DNA of 8,561 nt from an uncultured Bacteroidales bacterium (GTDB lineage: Bacteria > Bacteroidota > Bacteroidia > Bacteroidales > Paludibacteraceae), in NCBI GenBank assembly GCA_937886455.1, contig CALGCU010000220.1, forward strand, positions 1 to 8,561, given 5' to 3'. Positions 1-7,474 of this stretch are shown here, piece after piece. The notes under the pieces were generated by a model. The model saw only the letters and a list, made by a program, of their open reading frames with translations. It was not told where the DNA came from and searched no databases. Both the position numbers and the translations under genes were made by a program. Position 1 is the stretch's first letter; each line of letters starts with the position of its first letter.

Positions 1-120
1 GCGCTAGCGGAGCGGAACGGAGGGGGTCTCTTTAAGTAAAAAGTTACACTAATGCCCTCCTGCGAGTGAAACGAAGCGTCCTAATAAAATATCTAATAAC
101 AATTTAAAAACAAACACATT
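1..120. other. Non-coding left edge with GC-rich, purine-rich island
   Basis: The first 30 bases are about 73% G+C (22 of 30 by hand count), in sharp contrast to the AT-rich DNA that follows. Two imperfect 13-base direct repeats, at 10-22 and 64-76, agree at 10 of 13 positions and share a GAG-G-A-ACG-AG pattern. GGAGGG at 19-24 can pair with CCCTCC at 55-60, a 6-base stem with a 30-base loop. Frame 1 is open from base 1 to a TAA at 37-39 and could be the tail of an upstream gene, but 12 codons are too few to identify it. I see no promoter matching the Bacteroidota -7 consensus TAnnTTTG in front of the gene at 121. Confidence 0.4.
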
Positions 121-465
121 ATGGCAAACATTAAATTCATTGACCCGGTAAAAGAAATTGCGGGCACACTCAACAAAGGTGAAAATCTACACTTCAGAAC
201 AAGAAACGGAAAAACACAAGCCTACATCGTAAAAAATCCCTATGAAGGACCGGCTACAGAAAAACAAACATTAGCAAGAAATAATTTCGCCGAAATATCT
301 AAAAAAACAAAAGATATTCTTCTCGACCCTACTCTAAAATCTCAATGGGAAACAAAATATAATGAATATAAGAAAGATGTTGAAGCACACCCTTTTAAAT
401 ACAAAAAAATATACACCACACTCAGAGGATTTATCATAGCACAACTCACTAAAAATAAAGAATAA
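121..465 (+). CDS. Small protein of unknown function, 114 residues
   Basis: I do not recognise this protein with certainty. It starts at an ATG inside an A-rich leader with no Shine-Dalgarno sequence, which is normal in Bacteroidota. It has no signal peptide and no membrane segment, is rich in Lys, Asn and Thr, and should be a basic cytoplasmic protein. The N-terminal third (residues 4-38, with FRTRNGKTQAYIV at 25-37) reads as short beta strands. A P-x-T-x-x-Q-x-x-x-R pattern follows near 44-53, then a mostly helical stretch (50-88) with a conserved-looking Trp76, and an LRGFIIAQL segment at 101-109. The layout faintly recalls small Bacteroidales hypothetical proteins with an N-terminal NGK/NKGG beta hairpin followed by a P-x-T-x-x-Q helix, some of which sit in mobile regions. 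That is an impression, not an identification. It is followed by 426 non-coding bases, so it is probably its own transcription unit. Confidence 0.7.
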   Translation: MANIKFIDPVKEIAGTLNKGENLHFRTRNGKTQAYIVKNPYEGPATEKQTLARNNFAEISKKTKDILLDPTLKSQWETKYNEYKKDVEAHPFKYKKIYTTLRGFIIAQLTKNKE

Positions 466-485
466 TAATAATACATGAATTTTTA

Positions 486-502
486 TCAACATATATTGTT
501 GA
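486..502. repeat. Short inverted repeat TCAACA-TATAT-TGTTGA
   Basis: Two 6-base arms (486-491 and 497-502) flank a 5-base spacer. Each arm also lies within a DnaA-box-like 9-mer, so this can be read as two inverted protein-binding sites rather than an RNA hairpin. It begins 20 bases after the stop codon of the upstream gene. As a terminator it would be weak: the stem is short and the following sequence is mixed, without a T-run. Confidence 0.4.
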
Positions 503-779
503 AAACTATCGGATAAATCAACGAAAAATAATGGATAAATTATTTGGAATTTCAAAATGAAAAAAGGAATAAAATTTTTAATCATTCTACCAAATTTTAA
601 ACTTATTTTCTTATTGAAACATTTCAATACACTTCCTAACAATTTCAACAATGAAAAATATAAATTCTTTTCAATAAATGAGTTTTCAACAATATGTTAA
701 TAAAGTTCATAATAACCTATAAAACAAATTTATAATGAAAAATGTATGGTTGAATACTCACTATCTCAAAATGATAACT

Positions 780-787
780 TATATTTG
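780..787 (+). promoter_or_regulatory. Possible nadA promoter, -7 element TATATTTG
   Basis: TATATTTG matches the Bacteroidota housekeeping -7 consensus TAnnTTTG. It would start transcription near 792-796 and give a leader of about 95-100 bases before nadA at 892. No TTTG-type -33 element is present at the expected 19-21 base spacing; the nearest TTG (750-752) is too far away. In DNA this AT-rich a chance match is possible. Confidence 0.3.
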
Positions 788-891
788 CAAATAAATAAGA
801 AAATAGTTTTCAACCTTATCAACACACTATCATTATTATCATAATTTTTTTATAAAAGAATATATAATATTATTGTTAAGTTCATAACGCT

Positions 892-1821
892 ATGGATAAA
901 TCCCAACTGATGGCTGAAATAAAAAAAATCAGCAAACAAAAAAATGCCGTCATTATGGCTCACTACTATCAAGAAAATGATATTCAAGATGTGGCTGACT
1001 TTATTGGTGATAGCCTCGCATTAGCTCAAAAAGCTGCTACTACTACAGCTGATATTATTGTAATTTGCGGGGTACACTTCATGGGAGAAACAGCTAAAAT
1101 AATTTGCCCTGACAAAAAAGTACTCGTGCCGGATATCAATGCTGGATGCTCTCTTGCTGATAGCTGTAAAGCGGAAGAACTTAAACGCTTTATTGATAAA
1201 CACCCAGGTCACACTGTTATTTCTTATGTCAATACTTCTGCTGAAGTTAAAGCACTCACAGATATTGTTGTTACAAGCACAAACGCTAAAAACATAGTGG
1301 ATAGACTACCTGAAGATACTAAAATTATATTCGGACCGGATAGAAATCTCGGAAATTATATCAACTCTGTCACTGGAAGAAACATGCTGCTCTGGGACGG
1401 TGCATGCCACGTACACGAACAATTCTCACTGGATAAACTTATTGAATTAAAAAAACAATACCCTAAAGCAAAAACTCTCGCACACCCGGAATGTAAAAAA
1501 CATATTACCCAACTGGCTGACGTAGTAGGATCTACACAAGCACTACTCAATTATGCTACGAATTCTCAGGATGACATCTTCATTGTAGCCACTGAAAGTG
1601 GTATATTACACGAAATGAAAAAACAAAATCCTAATAAAACATTCATACCACTACCCACAGACGATAACAATAAATGCAATGAGTGTAACTACATGAGAAT
1701 GAACACACTCGAAAAATTGTATAATTGCTTACTAAATGAAACTAACGAAATAATAGTGGATGAAAATATTAGCAAAAAGGCTATCAAATCTATTAACCGA
1801 ATGCTCGAAATGAGTAAATGA
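892..1821 (+). CDS. nadA: Quinolinate synthase NadA
   Basis: This cytoplasmic iron-sulfur enzyme condenses iminoaspartate (made by NadB) with dihydroxyacetone phosphate to give quinolinate, the first ring compound of de novo NAD synthesis. The 309-residue length is normal for the short NadA form. Clear family motifs are AHYYQ at 23-27 (active-site His24), GDSLALAQKA at 39-48, GVHFMGETAKI at 60-70, NAGCSLADSC at 83-92, GACHVHEQF at 170-178, AHPEC at 197-201 and CNECNYMRMNTLEKL at 262-276. The three [4Fe-4S] ligands expected from E. coli and Thermotoga NadA map to Cys86, Cys172 and, most likely, Cys265; Cys262 gives a CxxC next to the last one. The ATG start is 16 residues ahead of the first family segment, as usual. 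nadB and nadC are not in the window. It is probably the first gene of the row with rpe, comEC and the DnaJ-like gene, 15 bases ahead of rpe. Confidence 0.97.
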   Translation: MDKSQLMAEIKKISKQKNAVIMAHYYQENDIQDVADFIGDSLALAQKAATTTADIIVICGVHFMGETAKIICPDKKVLVPDINAGCSLADSCKAEELKRFIDKHPGHTVISYVNTSAEVKALTDIVVTSTNAKNIVDRLPEDTKIIFGPDRNLGNYINSVTGRNMLLWDGACHVHEQFSLDKLIELKKQYPKAKTLAHPECKKHITQLADVVGSTQALLNYATNSQDDIFIVATESGILHEMKKQNPNKTFIPLPTDDNNKCNECNYMRMNTLEKLYNCLLNETNEIIVDENISKKAIKSINRMLEMSK

Positions 1822-1836
1822 TAAAATCTAATCACT

Positions 1837-2487
1837 ATGCCACAAAAAATTATTTCTCCTTCTCTTCTTGCTGCTAACTTTGGTAAACTGGATGAAGCTT
1901 GCCAAATGATTAATAAAAGCGATGCGGAATGGCTGCACATTGACGTAATGGACGGAGTATTTGTCCCAAATATATCTTTTGGATTCCCGGTAATGGAAGC
2001 AGTAAAAAAAGCTTCTACTAAACCGCTTGATGTACACCTTATGATTGTTAACCCCGAAAAATACGTAGAAAGATTCGTTGACGCTGGGGCTTTTTCTGTA
2101 GGTTTTCACCTTGAAGCTGTACAGGATCCAAAACCCATTCTTAAACTCATCAAAGACAAAGGGGCTAAAACTTGTCTTACCATCAATCCGGATATTCCGG
2201 TGGAAAGACTATATCCCTATTTGGAAGATATTGATATGGCACTACTCATGTCTGTGTTTGCTGGATATGGAGGACAAAAATTCATCCCGGAAACTTATCA
2301 AAAATTGGATGCACTGAGAAACGAAATAGACAAACGAAATCTTCCTACACTCATACAAATTGATGGGGGAGTCAACGTAAATAATGCACCTGAATTGTTC
2401 AAAAGAGGAGCGGATTCTTTAGTGGCTGGTAGCGCGGTATTTTCTGCGGATGATCCTATTCAAACAATTAAAATGATGAAAATGTAA
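1837..2487 (+). CDS. rpe: Ribulose-phosphate 3-epimerase
   Basis: Interconverts D-ribulose 5-phosphate and D-xylulose 5-phosphate in the non-oxidative pentose phosphate pathway, in the cytoplasm. The 216 residues form a standard full-length TIM barrel. Visible motifs in order are SPSLLAANF at 7-15, HIDVMDGVFVPNISFG at 34-49, DVHLMI at 65-70, FHLEA at 90-94, LLMSVFAGYGGQKFI at 136-150 and IQIDGGVN at 173-180, then the phosphate-binding GADSLVAGSAVF at 191-202. The metal and catalytic residues map to His34, Asp36, His67 and Asp176, all present. The loop commonly written MSVNPGFGGQ reads MSVFAGYGGQ here; I recall similar variants in Bacteroidota, so function should be intact. Gaps to nadA (15 bases) and comEC (2 bases) suggest co-transcription and perhaps translational coupling to comEC. 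Confidence 0.97.
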   Translation: MPQKIISPSLLAANFGKLDEACQMINKSDAEWLHIDVMDGVFVPNISFGFPVMEAVKKASTKPLDVHLMIVNPEKYVERFVDAGAFSVGFHLEAVQDPKPILKLIKDKGAKTCLTINPDIPVERLYPYLEDIDMALLMSVFAGYGGQKFIPETYQKLDALRNEIDKRNLPTLIQIDGGVNVNNAPELFKRGADSLVAGSAVFSADDPIQTIKMMKM

Positions 2488-2489
2488 GA

Positions 2490-4550
2490 ATGGAAAATAT
2501 AAGAAAAAATCCTTTCTTATTCTTAGTATTCTTTCTTATTATAGGTATATTCATGTACATAACGGTGAATATACCTATATTTGTTGCAATATATTCATCT
2601 ATCATTGCAATAGTCACTCTGTTGCTCTATAAAGTTATTACACACAATAGCTTTAAAAGAAAAATTTCTTTACACTATTTGTTCTTAATTCCTGTAGCAA
2701 TCCTGATTATTGCGATGGGAATATCAATTGCACACATAAAAACAAAAAGGGTAAATAGTGACTTTACTGACCAAAAAGCTATATTCACACTCACTATTAT
2801 TGATACACCTCTGAAAAAAAACAAAACTATACTTTGTAAAGCTAAAATTACACATAAACACCTGAATGATTATTCTTTTAATACGAATGGAAATGTAATT
2901 ATTTATGTGCAAAAAGATTCGCTCGCTTATTCTATTAGGGAAGGGGATATTCTGCTTTGTTACACTGTCTTTCCTAAGCATAAATCTAATAATAATCCGG
3001 AGGTTTTTGACTATAATAAGTACTTGTTCTATCAATCCATCACTTCTACTGCTTATATTCCTGCTGGTAAATGGAAAAGGGTAGGGAAGGACACTTCGTT
3101 TTCTCTCATAAGAACTGCTCATAAGTGCAGAAATTCATTATTGAATTTATATAAAAAATATAATATAAAGGAACATAACTTGGCTGTACTGGCTGCTCTA
3201 ACACTGGGGGAGAAACAACAACTCGATAATGAAATTAAAACTGCATACAGCGCGTCTGGAGCAATGCATATACTGGCTGTAAGTGGATTACACGTGGGAA
3301 TAATATATGCTATATTATACTTGTTCTTATACCCACTCAGAAAAAGAAAAAATAGCATTTTTATTACTTCTCTCATTATTTTTATTGCACTTTGGTGTTA
3401 CGCCTTTATAACGGGACTTTCTCCTTCTGTTCTTCGTGCTACTATTATGTTCTCGGTTATATTAATTGGAAAAACAACGGGCAGAAAATCACATATATAC
3501 AACACAATTGCTCTCTCGGCTTTCTTCTTATTGATATATAATCCTTTTTATCTATATCATGTAGGATTCCAATTAAGTTATTCGGCTGTACTCGCTATTG
3601 TTTTTATACAACCTAAATTGTATAAATTGTGCTATGTTCCTAATAAAATTATGAATTATTTATGGGGACTGACCACTGTCTCTATTGCTGCTCAAATTGG
3701 AACTTTTGTTTGGTCATTACTCTACTTTCATCAGTTCTCTACCTACTTCTTACTCACAAACATGGTGGTCATTCCCATGGCTACTATTATAGTATACTCT
3801 GCTGCTCTTTTCTTTTTATTTTCTTTTATTCCATCTATTACGTCATTTATTGCACTTTGTCTTAATGGGGAACTAACTGTATTAAACGCTTTTGTGAAAT
3901 GGATTGAACAAATGCCTCTTTCTATTATTCCTTGTTTTATAAATCAATATCAAGCAATGGCGTTAATTAGTATTATTTTAGGCATATTATTTGCCATTAC
4001 TACTGATAGTAATAAAAAACAATATGCATTGATAGTTTCTTTCTGTGCTCTTTTATTTCTCTTTATAAATACTTTAATACAATTATATAAAATACCAAAC
4101 CAACAAAAATTAGTGGTTTATAATGCTGGAAATAAACCTATTATACAAACTGTTGAAGGACGTAATGCGTATATATATACCAATGATTCTATTAACATAA
4201 ATTACTACGTAAGTAATTTTACTAAAAAACATAAAGCAAATACTAAATTTGTAATATTAGAGGAAAATTCTATCAATGGATTCTATTTTAAAGGGGAAAA
4301 ATATATTATCATTCAAGGAGATATTCTGCATGATAAAACAACGAATCAAACTCTAACAACGGATCATCTTATCCTGGCTGGAATGAAAAACACCTATGTG
4401 GAGGAAATCACTAAAATAATACAAACGAAACATTTTATCTTTACTCCGGCTCTTAAGGCATGGAAAAGAAATAAACTGATTGAATATTGTAAAAATAATA
4501 ATATTAACTATACGGATATTGTTCAAACAGGGGCATATATCATTGAATAA
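2490..4550 (+). CDS. comEC: ComEC/Rec2-family DNA-uptake channel protein
   Basis: Inner-membrane protein of the family that carries single-stranded DNA into the cytoplasm during natural transformation. Of its 686 residues, the N-terminus has two or three membrane spans (about 9-48 and 62-82). A soluble DUF4131/OB-like domain (about 95-200) follows, with the usual FDYNKYL at 173-179. The Competence domain spans about 230-530 with many hydrophobic helices. Its signatures are SGAMHILAVSGLHVGIIYA at 256-274, FITGLSPSVLRATIM at 306-320 and NPFYLYHVGFQLSYSAV at 351-367. The soluble C-terminus (about 538-686) lies where Bacillus ComEC carries a metallo-beta-lactamase-like nuclease domain, but I see no HxHxDH motif, so it is a degenerate form, as I recall for Bacteroidota. 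The start lies 2 bases after the rpe stop. The other uptake genes are not in the window, so competence itself is not shown. Confidence 0.93.
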   Translation: MENIRKNPFLFLVFFLIIGIFMYITVNIPIFVAIYSSIIAIVTLLLYKVITHNSFKRKISLHYLFLIPVAILIIAMGISIAHIKTKRVNSDFTDQKAIFTLTIIDTPLKKNKTILCKAKITHKHLNDYSFNTNGNVIIYVQKDSLAYSIREGDILLCYTVFPKHKSNNNPEVFDYNKYLFYQSITSTAYIPAGKWKRVGKDTSFSLIRTAHKCRNSLLNLYKKYNIKEHNLAVLAALTLGEKQQLDNEIKTAYSASGAMHILAVSGLHVGIIYAILYLFLYPLRKRKNSIFITSLIIFIALWCYAFITGLSPSVLRATIMFSVILIGKTTGRKSHIYNTIALSAFFLLIYNPFYLYHVGFQLSYSAVLAIVFIQPKLYKLCYVPNKIMNYLWGLTTVSIAAQIGTFVWSLLYFHQFSTYFLLTNMVVIPMATIIVYSAALFFLFSFIPSITSFIALCLNGELTVLNAFVKWIEQMPLSIIPCFINQYQAMALISIILGILFAITTDSNKKQYALIVSFCALLFLFINTLIQLYKIPNQQKLVVYNAGNKPIIQTVEGRNAYIYTNDSININYYVSNFTKKHKANTKFVILEENSINGFYFKGEKYIIIQGDILHDKTTNQTLTTDHLILAGMKNTYVEEITKIIQTKHFIFTPALKAWKRNKLIEYCKNNNINYTDIVQTGAYIIE

Positions 4551-4561
4551 TTACATAATTT

Positions 4562-5299
4562 ATGAGCTTTTTATCTAAATTGTTGGCTGCTGGAGTAGGT
4601 TTTGTTGTTGCTGGACCTATAGGTGCTTTAATCGGAATATCTCTTTCTTCTGCGTTTTCTAATAATAATCAAACGAATGATAATAATACGCATAAAAGAA
4701 CACAAAAAACCTATGAGAGCGATTTTAAGGTCTCTCTGCTGGTGTTAATTGCTTGTGTAATGAAAGCCGACGGAGCTGCAAAAAAAGCAGAGCTGAACGT
4801 CGTAAAAAGATTCCTAATTAAAAATTTTAATGAACAAGAAGCACTCGAAGCGCTACAAATTCTCAAAAATTTATTGAAACAACAAATCAACGAAACGGAT
4901 GTGGCTATGCAAATTAGTAGATATATGAACTATTCTACTAAACTGGAACTTATTCATCTTCTACTGGATATTGCTTACGCTGATGGAAATGTTTCTAATA
5001 ATGAATTAATCGTTATAAAAAGAATAGCGAATATTTTTGCTATCACGCAAGCTGACTTCACTTCTCTACAAGCAATGTACATAAAACAACAAGACAATGA
5101 TTGGATGTACAAAGTGCTGCAAATTGATAAAAATGTTTCAGACGAGGAAGTAAAAAAAGCATACAGAAGAATGGCAATGAAATATCATCCTGACAAAGTA
5201 AATGCGGCTGGAGAGGATGCTAAAAAATCTGCAACGGAAAAGTTTAGAAAAATTAATGAAGCATACGAAGAAATAAAAAAGAGTAGGGGAATGAAATAA
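4562..5299 (+). CDS. djlA: TerB-domain protein with C-terminal DnaJ domain (DjlA-like co-chaperone)
   Basis: A 245-residue co-chaperone expected to stimulate the ATPase of DnaK (Hsp70). Residues 5-33 are a Gly-rich hydrophobic stretch (GVGFVVAGPIGALIGISL at 11-28) that probably anchors or associates with the membrane, like the N-terminus of E. coli DjlA. An Asn/Thr linker at 34-50 follows. A TerB-like helical domain covers about 54-172; its two acidic repeats, MKADGAAKKAE at 67-77 and AYADGNVSNNE at 138-148, resemble metal-binding TerB motifs. The J domain spans about 182-245, with the essential HPD at 209-211 between helices II and III. This architecture is common in Bacteroidales, often annotated as a TerB family tellurite resistance protein, and is orthologous or analogous to DjlA. 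The start is 11 bases after the comEC stop, so it probably closes that operon. The symbol is by similarity. Confidence 0.88.
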   Translation: MSFLSKLLAAGVGFVVAGPIGALIGISLSSAFSNNNQTNDNNTHKRTQKTYESDFKVSLLVLIACVMKADGAAKKAELNVVKRFLIKNFNEQEALEALQILKNLLKQQINETDVAMQISRYMNYSTKLELIHLLLDIAYADGNVSNNELIVIKRIANIFAITQADFTSLQAMYIKQQDNDWMYKVLQIDKNVSDEEVKKAYRRMAMKYHPDKVNAAGEDAKKSATEKFRKINEAYEEIKKSRGMK

Positions 5300-5428
5300 T
5301 GATTCTACTTCTATTTATATCTTTACTATAATCTGGGGTAGGGTAAACCACAATTTAACTCACTGGGAGAGTAAAATTCATGACCAATAGCACGAAAGAA
5401 AAAAAATATTAAATTCTCAATGACTTAT
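5300..5428. other. Convergent gap between djlA and uvrC
   Basis: These 129 bases separate the 3' ends of two convergent transcription units. I expected a bidirectional terminator but found only weak candidates, which are listed among the rejected items. There is a G-rich patch near 5334-5344 and an eight-base A-run at 5399-5406. No gene is supported. Confidence 0.4.
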
Positions 5429-7231
5429 TTAAGGATGAAAATAAGCATAAACTATTGAACCTCTGCTATTTCCAATTATTTTTACTATTTCTTCTTTTTC
5501 TGCATTCTGGATGCGTTTAACACTCTTAAAATGCAATAACAACTGATTTTTGGTCTTTTCGCCTATTCCGGGTATAGTGTCTAACAAAGATTGAGTCTGA
5601 CGCTTACTACGCTTGTCACGATGAAAACTAATCGCAACACGATGTGTCTCATCTTGTATCTGAGTCAAAAATTTAAATAACTCCTCTGTCGGCTTCATAC
5701 TCACTACTTGGGCTGGAAAACCAAATAATAACTGATGGGTTCGGTGATGACTATCTTTAGCTAAACCGGCTATGGGAATCTCTATACCTACATCGTCTAA
5801 GGATTGACGTATAACCTCCATCTGACCTACTCCTCCATCTGCTATGATTAAATCTGGCAATTCTCCGCCTTCTTCTACTAATCTACTGTAACGACGACTC
5901 ACCACTTCACGCATACTCGCGTAATCATCACCTCCTTCTACACTCTTTAATATATACTTACGATAATCCTTACGTGAAGGCTTAGCTTTCTTAAATACAA
6001 CGCATGCTGCAACTGCATCACTACCCTGAATGTGTGAATTGTCAAAACACTCGATGTGAACGGGCATTTTTGACATACCAAGCTTCTTTTGAAGACTACC
6101 TAATAAACGAGTCATACGTTGTTCGGGATTAAGTTTTTCGCTTTGCTTGTATTTATCTAACTTATATTGACGAACATTCTGATGGGATAAATCTAACAAC
6201 TTTTTCTTATCACCTATCTTAGGTATGTGAAATTCAACTCCATCTATACATAATGCAGGAATAAATGGAACTAACATAGTCTTTGATTTACTACCTAACC
6301 TGTCGCGCAACTCTAATATACCCATAGCAAGCAAATCTTCTTTGCTCTCTTCCATACGCTTCTGATATTCAATAGTATAACCCTTAACTACGGAACCCTT
6401 AACTATGTGTAACATGTTAATGTAACTGCTATTTTCGTCTTCTTCATAACCAAAGACATCTAAATCATCGTCATGGGTAGTGGTAATAACTGTCTTTGAC
6501 TGATATTTAACGATGGAATCGTACTTTTCTTTTAGTGTTTGGGCTTCTTCAAAGCGTAATTCTGATGATAACTTGTGAATCTCTTTGAGCAAATATTCTG
6601 TAATGTTGTGACTGTTTCCCTTGGCTATTTCTTTGATTTCATCTATCATCTCATGATAGGATTCTCTACTTTGATATCCTTCACAACATCCTAAACAGTT
6701 CTTAATATGATATTGAAGACACACTTTATATCGCCCTGATTCTATTGTTGCTTTGCTCAATGGATACCTACACGTACGTATAGGATATATCTCACGTATT
6801 AGTTCTAATAGTAAATCTAATGTGTAAACTGAACTATATGGACCAAAGTATTCTGCTCCTCTTACTACTTGCCGAGTGCGAAATACACGAGGATATTCTT
6901 CTTTTGTTATACAAAGCCATGGATATGTTTTTCCGTCTTTTAATAAGACATTATAACGTGGCTGGTATTGCTTGATAAGATTGTTTTCTAATAACAAGGC
7001 ATCTGTCTCACTATTCACTACTATGTATTTCAAGTCGTATATGTGCTTCACTAATACTCTTGTCTTTACAGAATCATGCTCCTTGTTAAAGTAGGAGGAT
7101 ACACGACGCTTTAGGTTTTTTGCCTTTCCAACGTAGATTATTACTCCTTCTTTATTGAAGTATTGATACACACCGGGAGTCTCCGGCATGGTGGATATTA
7201 TAGTCTTTATGTAAGATGTCCTGTCATTCAT
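5429..7231 (-). CDS. uvrC: UvrABC excinuclease subunit C
   Basis: Makes the 3' and 5' incisions around DNA lesions in nucleotide excision repair after UvrA and UvrB load it. The 600-residue length is normal. From the ATG, the GIY-YIG nuclease domain spans about 16-94 (GVYQYF at 20-25, IIYVGKAKNLKRRV at 31-44, LLLENNLIKQYQPRYNVLL at 79-97). The UVR (UvrB-binding) segment covers about 215-247. The RNase H-like second nuclease has Asp397 in ECFDNSHIQG, Asp465 in IADGGVGQ and the DETHRVAISFHR segment at 527-538. Two helix-hairpin-helix motifs lie at about 551-597. Cys154, 171, 179 and 183 follow the spacing of the last three [4Fe-4S] ligands of E. coli UvrC (8 and 4 residues), so a cluster is likely. 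I chose the ATG at 7231; a GTG directly upstream (7234) is an equal-frame alternative adding one residue. A terminator separates it from apt, so it needs its own promoter in 7232-7419. Confidence 0.97.
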   Translation of the reverse strand: MNDRTSYIKTIISTMPETPGVYQYFNKEGVIIYVGKAKNLKRRVSSYFNKEHDSVKTRVLVKHIYDLKYIVVNSETDALLLENNLIKQYQPRYNVLLKDGKTYPWLCITKEEYPRVFRTRQVVRGAEYFGPYSSVYTLDLLLELIREIYPIRTCRYPLSKATIESGRYKVCLQYHIKNCLGCCEGYQSRESYHEMIDEIKEIAKGNSHNITEYLLKEIHKLSSELRFEEAQTLKEKYDSIVKYQSKTVITTTHDDDLDVFGYEEDENSSYINMLHIVKGSVVKGYTIEYQKRMEESKEDLLAMGILELRDRLGSKSKTMLVPFIPALCIDGVEFHIPKIGDKKKLLDLSHQNVRQYKLDKYKQSEKLNPEQRMTRLLGSLQKKLGMSKMPVHIECFDNSHIQGSDAVAACVVFKKAKPSRKDYRKYILKSVEGGDDYASMREVVSRRYSRLVEEGGELPDLIIADGGVGQMEVIRQSLDDVGIEIPIAGLAKDSHHRTHQLLFGFPAQVVSMKPTEELFKFLTQIQDETHRVAISFHRDKRSKRQTQSLLDTIPGIGEKTKNQLLLHFKSVKRIQNAEKEEIVKIIGNSRGSIVYAYFHP

Positions 7232-7419
7232 CACTACAAAAATAATGGCTTTTTTTTATATATTAAAATATTCATACAGGATATGTATTGTAACTACTCT
7301 CTAAGTATCCTGCTTCTTAATTCTATTCATTAAGCACACTTCTCTATTATATAAACCTTTTAGTTAACACTGCTCTTTTATCACTCACTAATGTGATTTC
7401 TTAAGTTTACTACTAACAA

Positions 7420-7457
7420 AAAAAGCTGTGAGAAGTTTTATATTCTCACAGCTTTTT
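7420..7457 (-). terminator. Strong hairpin terminator after apt
   Basis: A perfect 15-base inverted repeat (7420-7434 with 7443-7457) surrounds an 8-base loop. Its core is GCTGTGAGAA/TTCTCACAGC and its outer arms are A and T runs. Read on the minus strand, it starts 17 bases after the apt stop codon and ends in seven T's, the classic Rho-independent layout. The symmetrical A/T arms mean it could also work on the plus strand, but no plus-strand gene approaches it. Confidence 0.9.
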
Positions 7458-7474
7458 ACAACTTATATATGTTT

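Larger units (their letters stand above)
466..891. other. Long AT-rich non-coding region with DnaA-box-like motifs
   Basis: These 426 bases between the hypothetical gene and nadA hold no gene; the longest ATG reading frames I traced are 13 codons (475-516) and 9 codons (531-560). G+C is visibly far lower than in the flanking genes. The hexamer TCAACA or its complement occurs five times: 486-491, 497-502 (reverse), 645-650, 686-691 and 819-824. Four of these extend to 9-base forms: TTATCAACA at 483-491 and 816-824, TTTTCAACA at 683-691, and its reverse at 497-505. TTTTCAACC lies at 807-815. These are one or two bases from the classical DnaA box TTATCCACA. The first two form an inverted repeat, TCAACA-TATAT-TGTTGA. 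A possible nadA promoter lies at 780-787. Confidence 0.6.

Noticed and set aside
475..560. Two tiny frames (13 and 9 codons) that might be leader peptides
   Set aside because: They are too short and too far from nadA, with no attenuator structure; chance frames are expected in AT-rich DNA.
334..651. Minus-strand open frame of 105 codons opposite the small gene and the gap
   Set aside because: It is Phe/Ile/Leu-rich as expected from the complement of A-rich DNA, overlaps a better supported gene and matches nothing I recognise.
1828..2109. Minus-strand open frame of 93 codons opposite rpe
   Set aside because: It is antisense to the conserved rpe barrel, whose motifs explain the sequence fully.
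2724..3122. Minus-strand open frame of 132 codons inside comEC
   Set aside because: It lies wholly within a well-recognised comEC gene, has a low-complexity Ser/Arg/Ile-rich composition and shows no family motif.
4562..5299. Tellurite-resistance operon suggested by the TerB domain
   Set aside because: No other ter genes are present, and the C-terminal DnaJ domain with HPD indicates a co-chaperone.
5354..5376. Possible terminator hairpin after djlA (ACTC/GAGT arms)
   Set aside because: The stem is only four base pairs, extendable only with a bulge, and no T-run follows on the plus strand.
5399..5432. Possible uvrC terminator: TTAAAT/ATTTAA arms followed by eight T's on the minus strand
   Set aside because: The stem has only six A/T pairs and a 12-base loop and would be very unstable. 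The T-run is suggestive but not enough to call it.
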